Origin: Aquimarina sp.
GTDB taxonomy: Bacteria > Bacteroidota > Bacteroidia > Flavobacteriales > Flavobacteriaceae
Assembly (NCBI GenBank): GCA_002697475.1
Contig: NZVW01000002.1
Location: forward strand, 1 to 17,612
Direction: 5' to 3'
DNA: 17,612 nt
The notes beneath the pieces are model-generated. The model was not told the origin of the DNA. It did not search any database and was given only the letters and a program-made list of their open reading frames with translations. Positions within the stretch are counted from its first letter, which is position 1. Every line of letters starts with the position of its first letter. A program made the translations under genes and the position numbers. Positions 1 to 6,375 of the stretch are shown one piece after another.

Positions 1-330
1 ATAGCCATGCTACCGGGTATTTCAAGAAGTGGGGCTACTATTTCAACTTCAGTATTACTGGGAAATGATAAAACCAAAGCGGCTCGCTTTTCTTTCTTAA
101 TGGTTATTCCATTAATCTTCGGAAAGATTGCTAAAGACCTACTTAGCGGGGATTTAAATTTCTCTTCTGAGCATAGTATGAGTATAGGTGTAGGGTTTGT
201 TGCAGCGTTTGTTTCAGGATTGTTTGCGTGCACGTGGATGATTTCACTAGTGAAAAAGAGCAAATTAACTTATTTTGCCGTATATTGTATACTTATTGGT
301 TTAATAGCCATCGGTTTTGGTTTAACTTAA
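1..330 (+). CDS. uppP: Undecaprenyl-diphosphatase (UppP/BacA), C-terminal part, 5' end outside window
   Basis: This integral membrane phosphatase recycles undecaprenyl diphosphate to the monophosphate carrier used for peptidoglycan and other envelope polymers, and its overproduction gives bacitracin resistance. The frame is open from base 1, so the gene begins upstream. The visible 110 codons start Ile-Ala-Met-Leu and contain the second family signature PGISRSGAT (about visible residues 5-13), which carries the conserved Arg and Ser of the active site. Two hydrophobic helices follow (around codons 57-78 and 90-108), and the protein ends at a TAA. About 60% of a typical 260-270 aa UppP is missing. 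truB starts 16 nt downstream in the same direction, so the two are probably cotranscribed. The ATG at position 7 is internal to the family motif and is not a real start. Confidence 0.93.
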   Translation: MAMLPGISRSGATISTSVLLGNDKTKAARFSFLMVIPLIFGKIAKDLLSGDLNFSSEHSMSIGVGFVAAFVSGLFACTWMISLVKKSKLTYFAVYCILIGLIAIGFGLT

Positions 331-346
331 AAAACGCCCCCTATCC

Positions 347-1054
347 ATGTTAACCGAACAAGATTTTAAAGACGGTCAGATACTTTTGATTGACAAGCCG
401 CTGCACTGGACTTCTTTTCAGGCGGTTAATAAACTACGTTGGCTCATCAAAAAAACTTTTAAAATCAAAAAAATTAAAGTGGGTCACGCAGGCACTTTGG
501 ATCCATTAGCCACAGGGCTATTAATTATCTGCACAGGTAAATTTACCAAAAAAATAGAGGAATTACAGGGGCAAATTAAAGAGTACACCGGTACTATTAC
601 CCTTGGAGCCACAACTCCTTCTTACGACCTGGAAACAGAAGTAGATCAAACTTTTGACATCGATCATATTACAGAACAAGCAATTTTAAATACTACAAAA
701 CAATTTATAGGGGAAATAGAACAATATCCTCCCGTTTTTTCTGCGTTAAAAAAAGATGGGAAGCGATTGTATGAATATGCCAGAGAGGGTAAAGCTGTGG
801 AAATTAAACCCAGAACCATTGAAATCAAAGAATTCGAAATCACAAGAGTAAATCTTCCTGATGTGGAATTCAGAGTAGTTTGTAGTAAAGGAACATATAT
901 CAGGTCACTGGCACATGATTTTGGCAGAGCTTTGGATAACGGTGGACATCTTACTGTACTGAGAAGAACAAAAATTGGTGATTATGATGTCGCAGATGGA
1001 CTTTCTATAGAAACCTTTGAAAATCAACTCAAAGAGAAAGTGGAAGTCCTGTAA
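347..1054 (+). CDS. truB: tRNA pseudouridine(55) synthase TruB, short form
   Basis: TruB isomerises U55 to pseudouridine in the T-loop of almost all tRNAs. The 235-residue product shows the family core in order: an N-terminal LLIDKPLHWTS block (13-23), the catalytic block GHAGTLDPLATG (46-57) with nucleophile Asp52, a YPPVFSALKKDGKRLYEYA block around 125-145, and CSKGTYIRSLAHDFG around 179-193. It ends shortly after the catalytic domain, so the C-terminal PUA-like tail of the 314-aa E. coli enzyme is absent. From memory this short form is usual in Bacteroidota and is not a truncation. The ATG at 347 sits 16 nt after uppP and matches the family N-terminus. The next gene follows after 35 nt. 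Confidence 0.96.
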   Translation: MLTEQDFKDGQILLIDKPLHWTSFQAVNKLRWLIKKTFKIKKIKVGHAGTLDPLATGLLIICTGKFTKKIEELQGQIKEYTGTITLGATTPSYDLETEVDQTFDIDHITEQAILNTTKQFIGEIEQYPPVFSALKKDGKRLYEYAREGKAVEIKPRTIEIKEFEITRVNLPDVEFRVVCSKGTYIRSLAHDFGRALDNGGHLTVLRRTKIGDYDVADGLSIETFENQLKEKVEVL

Positions 1055-1089
1055 AATAATATTGTATAAATGTAGTTATTGAGTACGTG

Positions 1090-1764
1090 ATGGAGTTTAT
1101 AGAAAAACATAAGGCATTGATTATAACAAGCATGTTGATGGGAATCTTTGTTATGGGATTATACAACATCAACATGATGAGTAAGAGGCAAGAGCAGTCT
1201 GAAATTCTAATGGAGATTCCTGAAGAGGTAATGGAAGAACTTACCAAAGAAGAACCTGAAGAACAGGATCCATTAGAAGCAAGAGAGCTTTTAGCATCTC
1301 AGCGTACCCATAAAGCCTTTAATGAAGATTTTGAGAGTCACGATGATTTTGAGGAAAGGCTAAAATCTCTAACTGAAGCCGAAGAATCAGAAGCGGAAGA
1401 CGAGCCGCAAGAAGAAGTCGAAGATGCCATTGAAGAACTCAAACCCACTGAAAAAGTAGAGGAAGAAGTAAAACCAAACAGCATGTACAGCTCATCCAGC
1501 TGGAAGTTAGATGGTCGAAAGCTTGTTGGTAAAATCCCCAATCCTGTATATACTTGTAACGGTAGTGGTAAAGTTGTGGTGAAAATAGAGGTCAACGGTA
1601 ACGGTTATGTAATAGACACTAAAGTAGACAAACGCAGATCTTCAACACGTAACGAGTGTTTATTTGACAATGCTATGGAATATGCTCGTAAAGCCTTATT
1701 CTCCAAATCTTCCTTAGAAGAACAGGAAGGTACGATAACTTATTTCTTTAACTATAGCGAATAA
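1090..1764 (+). CDS. Membrane-anchored TonB-like protein with long acidic linker
   Basis: I place the start at the ATG at 1090, although a GTG lies directly before it at 1087. The 224-aa product has one N-terminal membrane helix (about residues 9-27) and then a very acidic Glu-rich stretch (about 35-128). A C-terminal domain (about 143-222) is built like the TonB C-terminal fold: IPNPVYTC, then GSGKVVVKIEVNGNGYV, then a C-terminal helix with a second Cys at 190. Cys155 and Cys190 could pair. Canonical TonB carries a Pro-rich, basic spacer; here the spacer is acidic and nearly lacks prolines. No ExbB/ExbD or outer-membrane receptor gene is near. It may link the inner membrane to a periplasmic partner, but an energy-transducing role is not shown. 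The fold assignment is by pattern recognition. Confidence 0.7.
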   Translation: MEFIEKHKALIITSMLMGIFVMGLYNINMMSKRQEQSEILMEIPEEVMEELTKEEPEEQDPLEARELLASQRTHKAFNEDFESHDDFEERLKSLTEAEESEAEDEPQEEVEDAIEELKPTEKVEEEVKPNSMYSSSSWKLDGRKLVGKIPNPVYTCNGSGKVVVKIEVNGNGYVIDTKVDKRRSSTRNECLFDNAMEYARKALFSKSSLEEQEGTITYFFNYSE

Positions 1765-1767
1765 TCA

Positions 1768-2373
1768 TTAAATCAATTCACTAATATCGTCGGCAATATT
1801 TTTGCCTTTATTCTTATTATACCACATTTGAAGTTCTTGCTTAAATACAGGATCCAGACTACCATGTTCTGCCTTGTAATCATTCACTAGCTTCGTAGCC
1901 TCTGATGGTCTTGGGCCCCAGGTATGCAAAACTTCTCTTTTATCATTATCATAAATGATTAGTTTAGGAATAGATTTAGATCCATTAGTCAAAAAAAGCT
2001 GCATCAATTCTTCGTGATCATCTCTTAGCACTAACTTCAAATCTATACCTTTATTTAATTCTGCTATCCTATTTAGTACTGGCAAGGCATGTGCTGCGTC
2101 CCCACACCAGCCTTCTGTAATGAGTAACCAGGTAACGTTAAGCACAGCACCAGAAACTTTATCAATAATATGTGGTTCCAGTTTTACGGTTTTATCCCAG
2201 CGCTTCATCCTTCGATCATTTAGCATACTGTAGTTAAGCAAATCTTCCGATTGATTAGGACCAGTTGATTTGCCTTCATTAAGTAACTTGCCAACAAGTT
2301 CTTTGTATTCTCCATAGGTATACGAATCTTGTAGAGCTTTTTCTATAATTTCAATTTTAGAAACAGTTCCCAT
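1768..2373 (-). CDS. Thioredoxin-fold protein with a single active-site cysteine (WCGDA type)
   Basis: The 201-aa protein has a helical N-terminal region (1-75) and a thioredoxin fold from about 76. Strand LNVTWLLITEGWCGDA (78-92) carries the active-site segment with Cys90 only: the usual second Cys of CxxC is Ala93. The cis-proline loop is present as SKSIPKLIIY (132-141, Pro136), followed by a TWGPRP stretch. The layout fits the Thioredoxin_9 type common in Bacteroidota, often annotated as thioredoxin family protein. With one Cys it could act through mixed disulfides or as a non-redox binding protein, but it should not catalyse a standard dithiol exchange alone. It is cytoplasmic as far as the sequence shows (no signal peptide). 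It converges on the TonB-like gene with 3 nt between stop codons. ATG at 2373 is used. Confidence 0.85.
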   Translation of the reverse strand: MGTVSKIEIIEKALQDSYTYGEYKELVGKLLNEGKSTGPNQSEDLLNYSMLNDRRMKRWDKTVKLEPHIIDKVSGAVLNVTWLLITEGWCGDAAHALPVLNRIAELNKGIDLKLVLRDDHEELMQLFLTNGSKSIPKLIIYDNDKREVLHTWGPRPSEATKLVNDYKAEHGSLDPVFKQELQMWYNKNKGKNIADDISELI

Positions 2374-2600
2374 AATATAGGTCTTCTTTATAATTGCATA
2401 AGACGCGCAAGTTAATTAATACTTACAACCATTCGCTGTGCTATATTTTCGGTTTTCTTCAAAAATATAATAATAAGCCTTCAATCTTTTTCTTTCAATA
2501 TTTCTTAACAATAGATTAGCAAGAGATCTAATGGACTATGTGAATTTTCATTTCAATTAATTCACTATTTTTAACTACAGAAAAAAGCCTTTATCCCTCA

Positions 2601-2630
2601 ACCAAATGAAATATCTGGTTTGTTTTTTTT
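2601..2630 (+). terminator. Weak terminator-like hairpin with T-tract, no gene in front of it
   Basis: AACCAAAT and ATCTGGTT form an 8-bp arm with one mismatch around a 5-nt loop, followed by TTTGTTTTTTTT. It lies 19 nt before the TTG start of the next gene. The stem is AT-rich, so this is a weak call. The rest of 2374-2648 holds a short inverted repeat (GTGAATT 2540-2546 with AATTCAC 2559-2565) and otherwise AT-rich DNA in which I see no gene. Confidence 0.3.
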
Positions 2631-2648
2631 ATCTTAAAATTTTATAAC

Positions 2649-3167
2649 TTGAGAGAGAACTTAGATCAAATTATTAAATCGGGTCCTATTCAAAAGATAA
2701 CCCTTCATCAAGTAAATGAAAATTTTTTTGAATTAACAAAAGAAGGTATTTGGTTAGTCGATGGAGGGGTTGAATTAACTTTTCCTGAGGGAACAATTTC
2801 AGCTGCATTTGACTCCAGTAGACAATATTTACTAATTGAAAATAAACCAATCGGAAATATTTACACTGATAATAATATTTCTATCCTGGAGAGTGATAAT
2901 ACTTTCATTCTGAATCAATACATAGGTAAGGAAATCAACAAATCTTCTTTGAAAACTATTGATTTTAATGCTGTTGTAGATTACACAATGAAAACTAGGA
3001 AAGAAAATCATATTGTCGAAATGATTTTAGAATTTGTGGATAATTCAATTTTACAAGTGGCACTTGTAAACTATGATTTAGAAGAACATAAGACTCCCGA
3101 AAACTATTCTTATGATATTGCAAATGATATTTTAATCTCTACCAAAGAAATCGTATCGATAAGATAG
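2649..3167 (+). CDS. Hypothetical protein, TTG start, AT-rich
   Basis: I do not recognise this 172-residue protein. No ATG lies between the in-frame stop at 2607 and the far-internal Met of VVDYTMKT, so a TTG at 2649 is the only common start codon that keeps the ORF. The product has no signal peptide and no membrane helix. It is acidic overall, with alternating short beta-like stretches, for instance GIWLVDGGVELTFPEG and HIVEMILEFVDNSILQVALV. This suggests a small beta-rich soluble domain. A hand count over 2701-3000 gives about 30% G+C, against roughly 38% in tag, which suggests acquired or fast-evolving DNA. The imperfect palindrome ATCGTAT/ATACGAT (3150-3180) covers the stop codon but lacks a T-tract. 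The next gene starts 81 nt later. Confidence 0.6.
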   Translation: MRENLDQIIKSGPIQKITLHQVNENFFELTKEGIWLVDGGVELTFPEGTISAAFDSSRQYLLIENKPIGNIYTDNNISILESDNTFILNQYIGKEINKSSLKTIDFNAVVDYTMKTRKENHIVEMILEFVDNSILQVALVNYDLEEHKTPENYSYDIANDILISTKEIVSIR

Positions 3168-3248
3168 ATACTTATACGATTCTAAAACAATTTCAGGATT
3201 ACACATCTTTAGCAATAATTCAAAAACAAATCACGGAAGCTGTTTAAA

Positions 3249-3671
3249 ATGTCAAAATACTATCCTTATTTATACTTTTGGAGCTTAGGACTTCTAATTG
3301 TATTTTTTGCTATCAGATATGGTGATGATACTACCTTAGATATAAATATTCACGACACGTATTACGTAATGCAAAAATCAGTCATTGATATTTTCTTCAT
3401 AGGATTGACTATAACTAGCGGCTTACTGTATTTTATTTTTATCAACTTCAATTTCCCTCTTAAAGGAACACTTACAATTATTCATACAGTATCAAATTTA
3501 GCTGGTTATCTTACTATTCTCATCTTACCTGAATTCTTAGGATATTTTTCCTATGAACTAAATCTTATTCTTTTTCTATCATTTATAATAATTTTAGCCT
3601 CTCAACCTTTATTTTTGATTAATGTTCTAAGGGCGATATATCTAAAACTAAAAAATAATCACAATGACTAA
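3249..3671 (+). CDS. Small membrane protein resembling C-terminal helices of cytochrome c oxidase subunit I
   Basis: The 140-aa product has four predicted membrane segments (about 7-23, 45-66, 74-96, 102-130). Between the first two lies LDINIHDTYYV (30-40), nearly the same as the LDIxxHDTYYVV loop before helix X of mitochondrial and bacterial oxidase subunit I. Further on, IIHTVSNLAGY...LPEFLGY (78-100) follows the spacing of the KIHFAIMFVG...PQHFLGL stretch of the oxidase. The two haem-ligand histidines of the oxidase (bovine H376 and H378, just after HDTYYVVA) correspond here to Lys43 and Val45. It therefore cannot bind haem the same way. This reads as a degenerate or repurposed relative with unknown role. 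It overlaps tag by 8 nt (3664-3671), so the two may be translated together. Local DNA is AT-rich (about 28%). Confidence 0.72.
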   Translation: MSKYYPYLYFWSLGLLIVFFAIRYGDDTTLDINIHDTYYVMQKSVIDIFFIGLTITSGLLYFIFINFNFPLKGTLTIIHTVSNLAGYLTILILPEFLGYFSYELNLILFLSFIIILASQPLFLINVLRAIYLKLKNNHND

Positions 3672-4227
3672 ACACAGATGTGGCTGGTGCCTGGGAGACC
3701 CTATTTATGAAGCTTATCACGATGAAGAATGGGGTGTACCACTCCATGACGAAAGATTATTATTTGAGTTTCTGATTCTGGAAACCTTTCAGGCGGGGCT
3801 AAGCTGGATTACAGTCTTAAAAAAGCGTGATAACTTTCGTAGGGCTTTTGACAATTTTGACTATCATTTAGTCGCTCAATATGACCAGCATAAAATAGAC
3901 ACCTTACTTCAGGATCCCGGAATTATACGAAATAAGCTTAAAGTAAACGCAGCAGTAAACAATGCCAAACTTTTTATAGCACTTCAGCAAGAGTTTGGAA
4001 GCTTTGATACCTATATCTGGAGTTTCGTGAATGGAAAACCGATCAAGAATAGCTGGAATAACTACAAGGAATGCCCTGCCACTACTGAGGTTTCAGATCA
4101 GATAAGTAAGGACTTAAAAAAACGAGGTTTTAAGTTTGTAGGTTCTACTGTAATCTATGCATTTATGCAAGCTGTTGGTATGGTAAATGACCACGAAGTC
4201 AATTGTTTTAGATATGATCAGGTATAG
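3664..4227 (+). CDS. tag: DNA-3-methyladenine glycosylase I (Tag)
   Basis: Tag removes 3-methyladenine from alkylated DNA, the first step of base excision repair. The 187-aa protein follows the E. coli enzyme closely: RCGWC at the N-terminus, AYHDEEWGVP, LETFQAGLSWITVLKKR, GIIRNKLKVNA, LKKRGFKFVGSTVIYAFMQAVGMVNDHEVNC. The structural zinc ligands are all present as Cys6, His19, His177 and Cys181 (E. coli C4, H17, H175, C179), and the E. coli active-site Glu38 corresponds to Glu40. Its ATG lies inside the end of the upstream membrane-protein gene. The next ORF begins 6 nt after its stop, so the three probably form one transcription unit. No adaptive-response gene (ada, alkA) is in view. Confidence 0.97.
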   Translation: MTKHRCGWCLGDPIYEAYHDEEWGVPLHDERLLFEFLILETFQAGLSWITVLKKRDNFRRAFDNFDYHLVAQYDQHKIDTLLQDPGIIRNKLKVNAAVNNAKLFIALQQEFGSFDTYIWSFVNGKPIKNSWNNYKECPATTEVSDQISKDLKKRGFKFVGSTVIYAFMQAVGMVNDHEVNCFRYDQV

Positions 4228-4233
4228 CGTAAT

Positions 4234-4479
4234 ATGAGTTTCGTAGATTGGATAGGTTTTTTTGGAGTGTTTTTAATATTACTGGCTTATTTTTTACAAA
4301 CCATCCGAATTATAGAGTCAACAAATATTTACTATATATTACTAAACTTAATTGGAGCCACTCTAGCTTGCTGTGCTTCTATATTACTGGAATATATACC
4401 TTTTATTATTTTAGAAGGGGTGTGGGCAATTGTTTCTCTATTCTCTCTTTTGAAAGTTTTAAGAAAACGTAATATTTAA
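4234..4479 (+). CDS. CBU_0592-type small membrane protein
   Basis: The 81-aa product consists of three hydrophobic segments (about 5-24, 32-52, 55-73) and a short basic tail. The pattern WIGFFGVFLILLAYFLQ, then LLNLIGA, then a C-terminal EGVWAIVSLFSLLK matches the small membrane domain family named after CBU_0592, which is widespread in Gram-negative bacteria. Its function is unknown, and it is sometimes mislabelled as a permease. It follows tag after 6 nt and meets upp head-on with only 4 nt between the two stop codons. The overlapping frame at 4248-4472 is a shadow of this gene. Confidence 0.8.
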   Translation: MSFVDWIGFFGVFLILLAYFLQTIRIIESTNIYYILLNLIGATLACCASILLEYIPFIILEGVWAIVSLFSLLKVLRKRNI

Positions 4480-4483
4480 CACG

Positions 4484-5134
4484 TTACATTTTAATCCCGT
4501 AGGCTAAATCACCGGCATCACCCAATCCAGGCACTATATAACTATGGTCGTTAAGTTCTGCATCAATAGCAGCAATCCATAAATGTGTGTTATCAGGAAG
4601 ACAATTTGCGATATAATCTACTCCTTGCTGTGATCCAATTACTGCAACTACATGTATTTGTTTTGCTTTTCCTCTCTGTTTAAGAATTTCAAACGTATTT
4701 TCAATAGTTCGACCAGTTGCCAGCATAGGATCCGCTAGTATTATCACTTTATTATCAATTTGTGGTGCTGCCATATATTTGACCTCTATTTCAAATTCAT
4801 CCTCAGAGGTATATTTTCTGAAGGCAGAGATGAAGGCATTTTCAGCCTTATCAAAATAGTTAAGCAAACCATTGTGTAATGGTAACCCTGCTCTTAAAAT
4901 AGAGCAAATCACCAACTGATCTGACAGAAGTTGAGTAGGAGCAATCCCCAAAGGTGTTTTAATGTCTTCGAACTCATAATTTAAGTGCTTACTCATTTCA
5001 TATCCTAATATTTCACCAATACGCTCTACATTTCTTCTAAACCGCATACTATCTTTTTGAACATCTATATTTCTTAACTCAGCTATAAAATGATTCAAAA
5101 TAGAACTTTGAGCACTTAAATCATGTATTGTCAT
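4484..5134 (-). CDS. upp: Uracil phosphoribosyltransferase
   Basis: Upp salvages uracil with PRPP to give UMP. The 216-aa protein has the class I phosphoribosyltransferase layout: VICSILRAGLPLHNG (75-89), the PRPP-binding loop IILADPMLATGRTI (131-144) with its two acidic residues shifted to a single Asp135 as in Upp enzymes, and the uracil-binding C-terminal hood YIVPGLGDAGDLAYG (199-213). The common form of the last motif is GDAGDRxFGT, so this copy has Leu-Ala instead of Arg, which I believe is the usual Bacteroidota variant. Its ATG at 5134 lies 5 nt after the aat stop, so aat and upp should be cotranscribed, although their functions are unrelated. Confidence 0.95.
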   Translation of the reverse strand: MTIHDLSAQSSILNHFIAELRNIDVQKDSMRFRRNVERIGEILGYEMSKHLNYEFEDIKTPLGIAPTQLLSDQLVICSILRAGLPLHNGLLNYFDKAENAFISAFRKYTSEDEFEIEVKYMAAPQIDNKVIILADPMLATGRTIENTFEILKQRGKAKQIHVVAVIGSQQGVDYIANCLPDNTHLWIAAIDAELNDHSYIVPGLGDAGDLAYGIKM

Positions 5135-5139
5135 ACCTC

Positions 5140-5778
5140 TTATTTTAAATAGTTTAAGAATTTATCCCTGGATATTTCTCTAGCTCCCAGGCTTGCCAAA
5201 TGATCTGTGTACACCTGACAATCAATAAGCTTAACTCCTAGTTCCACAAGCTTATCAACCAAAGTTATAAAACCAAACTTAGAAGCGTTACTAACTTTAG
5301 TAAACATGCTCTCTCCACAAAAAACATGTTTGTCTTTTAGCCAAACTCCATATAATCCTCCCACTAGTTCTTCATCTTGCCAAACCTCAACTGACATCGC
5401 TATGTTACTATGGTAAAGCTCGATGTAAGCTTCTTTCATTTCATCTGTTATCCAGGTTCCGTTTTGACCCGGACGATAAATGGTTGAACAATTTTCTATG
5501 ACTGATTTAAAGTCTTGATTGAAAGTTACTTGAAAAATATTACTTCTAAGTATCTGCCACATACTTTTACTCACCTTCAATTCTTCAGGAAATAGGACCA
5601 TGCGCGGATCCGGGCAAAACCATAAAATTGGCTGACCTTCGTTATACCAGGGAAATATCCCATGCTGATATGCATATATCAACCTATCAACAGAGAGATC
5701 GCCTCCCAGTGCCAGGAGCCCGTCTTCATCTGCAAAATCTACAGGAGGAAATGTGATATGTTTACCTAAAAAAAACAA
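5140..5778 (-). CDS. aat: Leucyl/phenylalanyl-tRNA--protein transferase, TTG start
   Basis: Aat adds Leu or Phe to proteins with N-terminal Arg or Lys, marking them for ClpS/ClpAP in the N-degron pathway. The 212-aa product shows the family blocks: FPPVDFADEDGLLALGGDLS (10-29), YAYQHGIFPWYNEGQPILWFCPDPR (35-59), GTWITDEMKEAY (about 107-118), then a GNAT-like core with VEVWQDEELVGGLYGV and FCGESMF. The usual N-terminus of the family (Met-hydrophobic-hydrophobic-Leu before FPPV) coincides with a TTG at 5776-5778. The frame upstream has no ATG before the stop at 5797-5799, so TTG is the best start. No Shine-Dalgarno sequence is visible. It leads the aat-upp pair. The region upstream (5779-5933) holds no gene that I can see. 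Confidence 0.92.
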   Translation of the reverse strand: MFFLGKHITFPPVDFADEDGLLALGGDLSVDRLIYAYQHGIFPWYNEGQPILWFCPDPRMVLFPEELKVSKSMWQILRSNIFQVTFNQDFKSVIENCSTIYRPGQNGTWITDEMKEAYIELYHSNIAMSVEVWQDEELVGGLYGVWLKDKHVFCGESMFTKVSNASKFGFITLVDKLVELGVKLIDCQVYTDHLASLGAREISRDKFLNYLK

Positions 5779-5933
5779 AACTATTAGTATATATGGCTAC
5801 AACGTTAAATATCAATTAGTTGTTTGAATTCATCAAAAAAATCGCAATATTTGTTAAGACCTTTTAAGATAAATTTTGTTCATCATTGCTTTTTTGAGTT
5901 TTATTAAAAGGTTAATCAAAAACCATTATATGA

Positions 5934-5966
5934 AAAGTCCGATACTTAGTACCGGACTTTTTTGTT
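5934..5966. terminator. Strong bidirectional hairpin terminator after the DUF3127 gene
   Basis: AAAGTCCG and CGGACTTT pair perfectly around an inner TAC/GTA arm (one A-C mismatch between arms). Four A residues precede it, and a long T-tract follows on the plus strand. On the minus strand, 25 nt after the DUF3127 stop codon, it ends in TTTT and can terminate the flavin reductase-DUF3127 unit. The T-tract is longer in the plus direction, where no annotated gene precedes it (see findings). Confidence 0.75.
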
Positions 5967-5991
5967 TTTTAAAACTCAGAATTCTAAAATT

Positions 5992-6366
5992 TTAGAAAGG
6001 AAGATCGTCGTGGTCTTCTTCACTAAAATCTGTTGCTGGTTCAAATGCATCTTCCGGAGGCATTGGAGGTGCAGCGGTTGGAGCGACTGGTTGTAAACTT
6101 TCAATCCTCCATCCCTGAATAGAATTAAAATATTTTGTCTCACCCTGAGGATTAACCCATTCTCTACCTCTTAGATTGATACTAATCTTTACATCCTGAC
6201 CCACCTGAAAACTATTCAATAAATCTGTTTTGTCCTGAACAAATTCAACTAATATATGCTGTGGATACTGCTCATCTGTGGTTACTACAATCTCTCTCTT
6301 TCTAAAACCGTTGTTGCCAAAGGTTTGTGTATCGCCTATCATTTTGACTTTACCTTGTACTTCCAT
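5992..6366 (-). CDS. DUF3127 OB-fold-like protein with SSB-type acidic C-terminal tip
   Basis: The 124-aa protein fits the DUF3127 family of Bacteroidota. It starts MEVQGKVKMIGDTQTFG, continues FRKREIVVTTDEQYPQHILVEF (about 22-43) and then a GQDVKISINLRGREW block (about 57-71) with an NSIQGWRIE strand. This arrangement is what a single OB-fold barrel would give. After residue 92 comes a Pro/Ala-rich, then acidic, disordered tail ending in DDLPF, like the conserved DDIPF tip through which SSB docks to repair and replication proteins. DNA binding and partner docking are inferences. The gene lies 9 nt after the flavin reductase gene on the same strand and is followed by a terminator. No replication gene is next to it. 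Confidence 0.85.
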   Translation of the reverse strand: MEVQGKVKMIGDTQTFGNNGFRKREIVVTTDEQYPQHILVEFVQDKTDLLNSFQVGQDVKISINLRGREWVNPQGETKYFNSIQGWRIESLQPVAPTAAPPMPPEDAFEPATDFSEEDHDDLPF

Positions 6367-6375
6367 CTTAATGTA

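Noticed and set aside
1029..1247. Minus-strand ORF of 72 codons over the truB end and the start of the TonB-like gene
   Set aside because: It is a shadow frame over two well-supported genes, with a composition unlike a real protein.
1338..1595. Minus-strand Ser-rich ORF of 85 codons
   Set aside because: It mirrors the Glu-rich stretch of the TonB-like gene; Ser codons arise from the complement of GAA/GAG-rich DNA.
2540..2565. Inverted repeat GTGAATT/AATTCAC as an operator or terminator
   Set aside because: It is AT-rich with a 12-nt loop and no partner gene; chance is likely in DNA of this composition.
3150..3180. Imperfect palindrome around the stop codon of the hypothetical gene as a terminator
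   Set aside because: The stem is AT-rich and bulged, and no T-tract follows.
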